Source: Welwitschia mirabilis (Eukaryota > Gnetophyta > Gnetopsida > Welwitschiales). From it: a DNA stretch of 64,000 bases. The notes below the pieces were generated by a model, which saw only the letters and a list, made by a program, of their open reading frames with translations, ran no database searches and was not told where the DNA came from. The stretch lies in NCBI GenBank assembly GCA_051453625.1, contig JBOZIK010000001.1, forward strand, positions 184,091,861 through 184,155,860, written 5' to 3'. A program made the translations under genes and the position numbers. Each line of letters begins with the position of its first letter. Position 1 is the first letter of the stretch. Shown piece after piece: positions 57,793 through 64,000 of the stretch.

Positions 57793-59025
57793 AACAAATA
57801 AGATGAAAAACAAGGAAGTACACTCCCAAACAAGTAAAGACTTATACATTGAGAAAGAATACAAAAAAACCAAGGCATCTTCATTTAAAATGGAGTTCAT
57901 AGACATGTGAATGTCTTAAGATTAGGTGAATACAATCTTATCACTTTTAAATTCCCAAGTAAAAATTACTAGTTATGGTAACTTCACAAAGTGAAACATA
58001 AGTCAAGTTAAAGATGTTCAAGAGATAGCACAATGTTCATCAAAAGAATTGACTAAGAAAGAATTTAAACAATGGTAGAAGGACTTCCAAGACAAGTGCT
58101 TCTATCATGTTTAAGATCTGATAACTCATGGATTGTTAACCCTTTTTCATTTTTCTAAAGTTTTCTAAATCAAAAATCTTAACTGAACCATTAAATGTAC
58201 TTTCTTTAAAATATAAGGATCTAACCATTGAGAGGTTAACTTATTATGAAAAAATAAAAATCAAAGAGAAAAACATATTAATACAAAAAGAAAATACTAG
58301 AGCAAACTAAAAATAATTTTTATTCAAATCCTAAATTCTATTTAATACTTGATTTGAAATAAAAGAAACATGTATTTTTCTTAAGGCTATGATCCTAGGG
58401 TATTACATGTTCTCAGAAAAATAAGAACCAAACCAAATAAAAGCCAATTATTATAACATAAAACATATACAATCATTTTTTAATAAAATTTATTGGAGAT
58501 AAACATAACAAAAGGATAAAACTTTAATAGCACAAATTTGATATTATAAATAAGAGATGAAAAAATAATAAATTTTATTAAAAAATAATCTCTTATTCAG
58601 TCGATGTAAATTATGATTATCATTATAAAATGCATGCAAGGAACTACTTAAAGAAAATATCCAAGAAGTTTTTAAAGACTCTTTAGAATGTTTAATAAGA
58701 TAAAAAAGCTTTCTATCATTCAAATCAAGATATGGATTTTCATTAAGGAGGTAAGGTTTCTTTCCAATTATCATGACTAAATGGTATTTTAACAGCATAA
58801 TATTTATTAGTAATATAAGAGGTGAAAATTTCATATAATTCATGGAAAAATAATCTATTATCAAGCTCATGGTATAAATAATTTGAAACATAGATTTTAT
58901 TCAAAAATTAATATTGAAAATGGGATACATTAATGGTACTATTAGGGACCTAAGGATTTTGAAGAAACTTCTTAAGATAACTTGTTAAGATAGGTTTAAC
59001 ATACTTAAGAAGCTTCTTAAGGTTT
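57793..59025 (-). pseudogene. AT-rich region with one unrecognised 115-codon frame
   Basis: The only notable frame is 58544-58891 on the minus strand, with MNYMKFSPLILLINIMLLK, KPYLLNENPYLDLNDRK and LHAFYNDNHNLHRLNKR. The wording is protein-like and rich in Leu, Asn and Tyr, but I cannot place it. It lies upstream, in the reading direction, of gap-interrupted repeat DNA and could be a transposon gag or a chance frame in AT-rich DNA. Confidence 0.25.
59004..59021. repeat. Perfect 18-bp palindrome
   Basis: CTTAAGAAGCTTCTTAAG is its own reverse complement. Related half-sites (ACTTCTTAAGA, ACTTGTTAAGA) lie 25-50 bases upstream. It sits 4 bases before a 749-base gap. Confidence 0.9.
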
Positions 59026-59774
59026 NNNNNNNNNNNNNNNNNNNNNNNNNNNNNNNNNNNNNNNNNNNNNNNNNNNNNNNNNNNNNNNNNNNNNNNNNNN
59101 NNNNNNNNNNNNNNNNNNNNNNNNNNNNNNNNNNNNNNNNNNNNNNNNNNNNNNNNNNNNNNNNNNNNNNNNNNNNNNNNNNNNNNNNNNNNNNNNNNNN
59201 NNNNNNNNNNNNNNNNNNNNNNNNNNNNNNNNNNNNNNNNNNNNNNNNNNNNNNNNNNNNNNNNNNNNNNNNNNNNNNNNNNNNNNNNNNNNNNNNNNNN
59301 NNNNNNNNNNNNNNNNNNNNNNNNNNNNNNNNNNNNNNNNNNNNNNNNNNNNNNNNNNNNNNNNNNNNNNNNNNNNNNNNNNNNNNNNNNNNNNNNNNNN
59401 NNNNNNNNNNNNNNNNNNNNNNNNNNNNNNNNNNNNNNNNNNNNNNNNNNNNNNNNNNNNNNNNNNNNNNNNNNNNNNNNNNNNNNNNNNNNNNNNNNNN
59501 NNNNNNNNNNNNNNNNNNNNNNNNNNNNNNNNNNNNNNNNNNNNNNNNNNNNNNNNNNNNNNNNNNNNNNNNNNNNNNNNNNNNNNNNNNNNNNNNNNNN
59601 NNNNNNNNNNNNNNNNNNNNNNNNNNNNNNNNNNNNNNNNNNNNNNNNNNNNNNNNNNNNNNNNNNNNNNNNNNNNNNNNNNNNNNNNNNNNNNNNNNNN
59701 NNNNNNNNNNNNNNNNNNNNNNNNNNNNNNNNNNNNNNNNNNNNNNNNNNNNNNNNNNNNNNNNNNNNNNNNNN
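59026..59774. other. Assembly gap, 749 N
   Basis: No sequence is available. Confidence 1.
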
Positions 59775-59799
59775 TTGAAAGGTATAAGTTTATTTTTTG

Positions 59800-61430
59800 T
59801 TAATTTAGTTGATTTTCTATAGCTTCTTCTTTATTCTTCTCTTCTTCATTATTGTCTTCATCATTACTTAGTTGAATTATTTCTTTACTTTCTTAATTAT
59901 TATCTTTGATAATATCTTCCTCTTCTTCTTTTTTTTTTTATCATTATCATTGACTATATCTTCCTTTTCTTTACTATACTTATTATTATGTTGTTAAGGA
60001 TTATTATCATTCTTTAAGTTAATTGATTCATTAAAATGATTATTAANNNNNNNNNNCTTCTTTATGTGATGAAATATTTTCTAATATTTCTTGAGTTAAT
60101 TCTTCTTCCTCTCTATTAGGTAATTTAGTTAATTCTAAACTATAATCTTCATTATCTATCATTGAAATGTTGTCATTGACTGTTGTCCATCTTTATCATC
60201 CAGACTATCGAGATGTATGACCTCTGTTATTAAGTAATTTCTTTACTAATATCTATTCATTACATAAATTCTCCATTAATATCATATATTGGACTTCTAT
60301 TAAAGATTCAAATCCTTCATCTTCATCATAAAGTAAGTAAAAACTAGGAAGATGATCTAGTATCTTAATATCATTATCATCATTTTCTTCCTCACCTTCC
60401 TCATTATTCTGTTGCATGTCATCATTTCCCACTTTATTATATTTATCACAAGGGAAATGTGATCATTATATTCATCATGGATTAAAGAATTTTCAAATTT
60501 TTCATGAATTAATTCCTTTATTTCATTTTTGGTTTCTAATAAAGAGTGAATGGGGTTATAATCATCATCTGATAAATAGTTATCTTTATCTTTAAATAAT
60601 TGAGTTAAATCATGATTGTTCTTATATTGTCCATCTCCTAATAAGTGGAATGTTGTAATTTGATTCATAATTTCATTTTATATTTCAAAGTTAGAATTGT
60701 TGTTACTTGTTTATAAGTTCTCTTTATTATTTTTAATTTAGGATTAGTAAGCTAGATTTGAGTTGTTAAAGAACCTTGAGATAGCTAATTTTTTAATAAA
60801 TTTTGTCAAAGAATCTCAATCATATTTGCTATCTTCTTGTTTTTCTCTTCTTTCATTTTTATCATTTCATCAATCATTTCTTTAGCATAGTGATTTCTTT
60901 TTTCATAGTAATTTATGATAGATGGATCTTCTTCTTCATAGTCATTTATGGTAGATAGTTGGGATCCACTAAAATGATTATAAGATGTTTTAATAAATGA
61001 GGTGAAATCCCTCAAATGTTCAAATTTTCATTGTCATTTTCACATAAAGCCTAAAAAGAAGGGTGAANNNNNNNNNAAGGTTAAAAAGAGGTAGGGGCCT
61101 AATTCCTAGTCTTAATATCATTTGGTATTACCCATATTCTTTCTACAAATATTTCTCTAAGTGTTCTATTTCCATTATCCTCAAAAATTCTATTATATCT
61201 CCTTCCTTTAGCTTTATTTTTAGTCAATATTTCTCCAAGGTCCTAGTATCATTATTCTTGGAAGTAGATGAGAAGGATGAACAAGAAGAATTTTTGATTC
61301 TAAGTTATTCATCATTATTAGGAGGTAAGTAAAAAGATTTTTGGAGTTTATGTTTTCTTCTAGCAACTAACTCTCCAAGTATAACATTCCCATTTGAATT
61401 AGAAGTTTCTATCATGATTGTATTAAGTGG
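59800..61430 (-). pseudogene. gag: Gypsy gag-like region, copy 2
   Basis: Short minus-strand frames include 60806-61015 (MRDFTSFIKTSYNHFSGSQL, then a Lys/Glu-rich helix) and 60357-60668 (DKDNYLSDDDYNPIHSLLET and ELIHEKFENSLIHDEYNDHI). The region is unusually rich in Asp, Glu, Lys and Asn and is joined to the leader at about 61430 as gag is in copy 1. Only weak similarity to the copy 1 gag is visible (MKDFTTTLEKYTQMI against MRDFTSFIKTSYNHF), so this is a related but distinct lineage or a fast-changing part of gag. Broken by stops and two short gaps. Confidence 0.6.
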
Positions 61431-62112
61431 TGCTACTCACTAAAGAAGAAGGGATAAAACAATTTTTCTCCTATTCTATTATTTTTACAATTTTTGAAAA
61501 CTTTGGTTTTTGAAAAAGTAGGAAAAAATATTTCTTCAATTCTTGGAATTTATGTACCTAGGGTATGCATACCTTAGTTTTGTTTGTGGTCAAGTAAGCC
61601 TTTTCTACTATTTTCCTTAATTAAGCTTCATTTCCTCTAATATTTTAACTTTTCACCAAATTTTATTGTGTCCCTGCATGCTCAAAAAATTCCTACACCT
61701 CTTGTTTGTCATCCAAAAAATATCCTAGATGACCACTTTATACAACAAACCAAAAATAGAAAACCAAAAAATAAATTCAAAGAAAAAGAGAGATAGAAAC
61801 ACACTATTAGTCATCCTCCTATGTCATTCGGATAACCAAGAAGACAATATTGACATATTATGCTGCAAAAAATGAAAATAAAACTGCAGAAAATAATAAA
61901 AAAATTTTAACCCTAGGTCATTATGTACTATGTTATCTAGATGACAAAGAAGACAATAGGCATGAAAAACACAAAACAAAAAATAAAAAATATGAAAAGA
62001 AAAACTATGATATATACAATAAAAATACAATGCTACTATAAATAAATAATCTGAATTGAAATTCAAGATACTTATATGGCTAACAACAATCCTCAAACTC
62101 CTTACATCTTTT

Positions 62113-62127
62113 CCAACAATGGCACCA
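62113..62127 (-). promoter_or_regulatory. Primer binding site, tRNA-Asp type, gypsy copy 2
   Basis: CCAACAATGGCACCA on the plus strand differs from CCGGCAACGGCGCCA, the complement of the Athila/Tat primer site, at four positions, all transitions. It lies six bases before the LTR start. Confidence 0.75.
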
Positions 62128-62132
62128 AAAGG

Positions 62133-64000
62133 TTGTGATGATATTTATGTAATCATTATGTCCTTAAGCAAATACTATTAATCATAGATATTTTCACAAC
62201 ACATAGTATTTTCACAACATCGTCATTTATCAAACACACTAGGCTTAAAGTTAGAGAATTAGTTTTAGCAAAGTATTTTTATACTTTTCTATTTAGATTC
62301 AAATGAAAAAAATAATGCAAGAAAACAATGCAAAGTAAATACACTAATGTAATACAAATGAAAACTATTCTAAATTGAAATATTTTTCTAACTATTAAAT
62401 CTTCCTGTTATAAACATCAGCCCTGTATAACTTAGAACAATTAAGGAAACTATCACTAATCCTAATCAATTTAAGTTATCAAGCACATTAAATAGAATAT
62501 AAAAACATGCAATGACTAAACTATGAAATGCAAATAAAATTCAATGCAAAATTTAAACTAATAATTTTAACCTTAACAATGGTTATCATTGATAATCTAT
62601 ATTAACTATGAATCTATCATAGAATCATAATCGACATAAATCATAAGGGAGATGCACATGAATAAACCTAAAAAAAACTTTTCATTACTATCAAACTAGC
62701 ATCTTGTTACAAATTAATAGTATCTTAATGAAGGATACATAGCCCAATACCAAGGAAGATCCTGCTCTGTAATAATGAACTGACCTCCTATCCTTTAATC
62801 TCTTATTATGAGATTTTTACATGTTAAAGAAGATTAAAGTCAGAGTAAGGGAAAAAGAGGTATTTATTACAATGAAACACTTTAAAAATGATAAATATAA
62901 TAGACATAATAAAAACCTTAATAGCAAACAAGAAGTGCATAATACATTATAGAAGTTAGATGAAGTTTGGTGCATTGACTAAAATTAGACATCATCCTGA
63001 ATGTTATTCACATGATGGTGAGGATGATGCCACATCAAAAAAGATCCCACATCAACTTCCATCTTTAGTTCAGTTAGCATCCTTATCAGTGTACACATGG
63101 TATCATTCATACTATCATCTAAATAATATGGGGATTGATAACCTTCTGAAGCTTTTCAATTAAGTCAATTTGACCTTATAGATTATTAACTCCTCCTTAG
63201 AATATTAAGTATTAAAAACCATCTATAATGCCTATTTTGATGCCAACTTGACCTATTTAGTACACTTGTGAAGTGCATTTTTAGATCCTATTGACAGGTA
63301 TTTCTAGGGATTTATGCAAATTATACAAGGCTTTTCTACAAGCTAAAAGATGCAATAATTTCCAACATAAGAACCAATTTTGGAATAATGATGAACCAAA
63401 GCAATGTGATGACAATATTATGATTGTCCTCCATGTCATGGAGATGATAGAGGGGACAACAGTCAGAAAAGTATGATCATCCTCTATGTCTTAGGGATAA
63501 TGATCGAGATGATAGTCAGCATTTTTGACACATGCTAAGCATTAATTGGTAGATGAAGTGTCATCCTCTATGTCATGAGGATGACATGATGGACAATGGT
63601 CAAAATAATTGTAAACTTAATTAAATTGTTATGAAAGGTTGGATCTAACTCATACCTATTTATTTCACATGCCTTAGTGACCTATCCCAACCTAAAAAAA
63701 AGACCCTTTTAGACCCCATCCAAAATAATCTTTCATCATCTACATTCTTGTGATGATTGAAGATTATTAGAGCTAAGTAAGTCCATCCTTCTTATGAGAA
63801 GAACCATCTTGATGTTAGGCAGTGAATCTTCTATTAAGGAGTTATTGTCATAAGTGGATGTAATTCAATTTCATTAATAAAAGTATGGATTGAATTAAAA
63901 TCTTTTCAAATGTTTTATTATTTTTTCTTATATCTTATCTTAATTGCAATTTAAGTAACATGAATTTGTAATTGAAATAGTTTATAAGGACCAATTTAGT
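62133..64000 (-). repeat. 5' LTR of gypsy copy 2 (extends beyond window)
   Basis: It begins TGTGATGATATTTATG on the plus strand and parallels 52813-54440 and 23334-24400. 63420-63600 holds several inverted-repeat motifs, including CTCCATGTCATGGAG (63429-63443) and an 8-bp-arm hairpin GTCATCCT...AGGATGAC (63560-63585). The outer end is not reached or not recognised. Confidence 0.75.

Larger units (their letters stand above)
59775..64000 (-). mobile_element. Ty3-gypsy element, copy 2, antisense, 5' part, runs off the window
   Basis: It has the same leader and LTR family as copy 1 (compare 61430-62112 with 22600-23315). Order on the minus strand: LTR (64000 or beyond to about 62133), primer site, leader, gag-like frames. 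The pol region would lie left of 59775 in or beyond the gap. Confidence 0.85.

Noticed and set aside
56824-57906. Long frames of 313-360 codons on both strands
   Set aside because: They are almost wholly N and reflect only the gap; the same applies to frames across 7854-7953, 40209-40308, 47605-47704, 51897-52403 and 53507-53606.

Overview
The window looks like repeat-rich, AT-rich nuclear DNA from a flowering plant. The evidence is Ty1-copia and Ty3-gypsy retroelements, a CACTA-type DNA transposon, broken pieces of plant nuclear genes (EF-1 alpha, a GH19 chitinase, an AAE3-type acyl-CoA ligase) and nuclear-inserted plant mitochondrial 26S rDNA. I see no intact host gene and no intact transposon polyprotein. 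About 3.5 kb is N in roughly two dozen assembly gaps. The species cannot be named from the sequence.

Layout. 1-2682 and 13412-18357 form one tandem array of a ~1.25-1.3 kb repeat that carries the wreck of a coiled-coil-like reading frame. The array is split by a ~10.7 kb element (2683-13411) with 29-bp perfect terminal inverted repeats and dense subterminal motifs, best read as a non-autonomous CACTA element. Inside it lie the 3' end of an EF-1 alpha gene, one exon of a chitinase, and a later-inserted Ty1-copia element (7954 to about 10530). From 18358 to about 24400 an antisense Ty3-gypsy element of the Athila/Tat type runs from a truncated integrase to its 5' LTR. 25450-45160 holds two copies of a >4 kb segment (26866-31605 and 34013 to about 39150), each ending in a fragment of the same AAE3-like gene, together with pieces of one antisense Ty1-copia family. 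The best copy of that family, with both LTRs, is at 40325-45160.

46185-52590 is a scrambled, partly inverted and tandemly duplicated set of mitochondrial 26S rRNA fragments, mixed with an unrecognised minus-strand reading frame. 52813-55660 holds LTR sequence of the gypsy family in several near-identical blocks beside gaps. 59775-64000 holds a second antisense gypsy copy (gag, leader, tRNA-Asp-type primer site, LTR) that runs off the window.

The parts do not form a pathway; they record nested insertion, gene-fragment capture, duplication and decay. Most damage is C-to-T or G-to-A change, as expected in heavily methylated plant heterochromatin. The most promising new items are the gene-carrying CACTA-like element, the 1.27-kb tandem family, the AAE3-bearing segmental duplication whose two copies differ sharply in CpG decay, the mitochondrial rDNA mosaic, and a palindromic ATCATC/GATGAT motif recurring in the gypsy LTRs.
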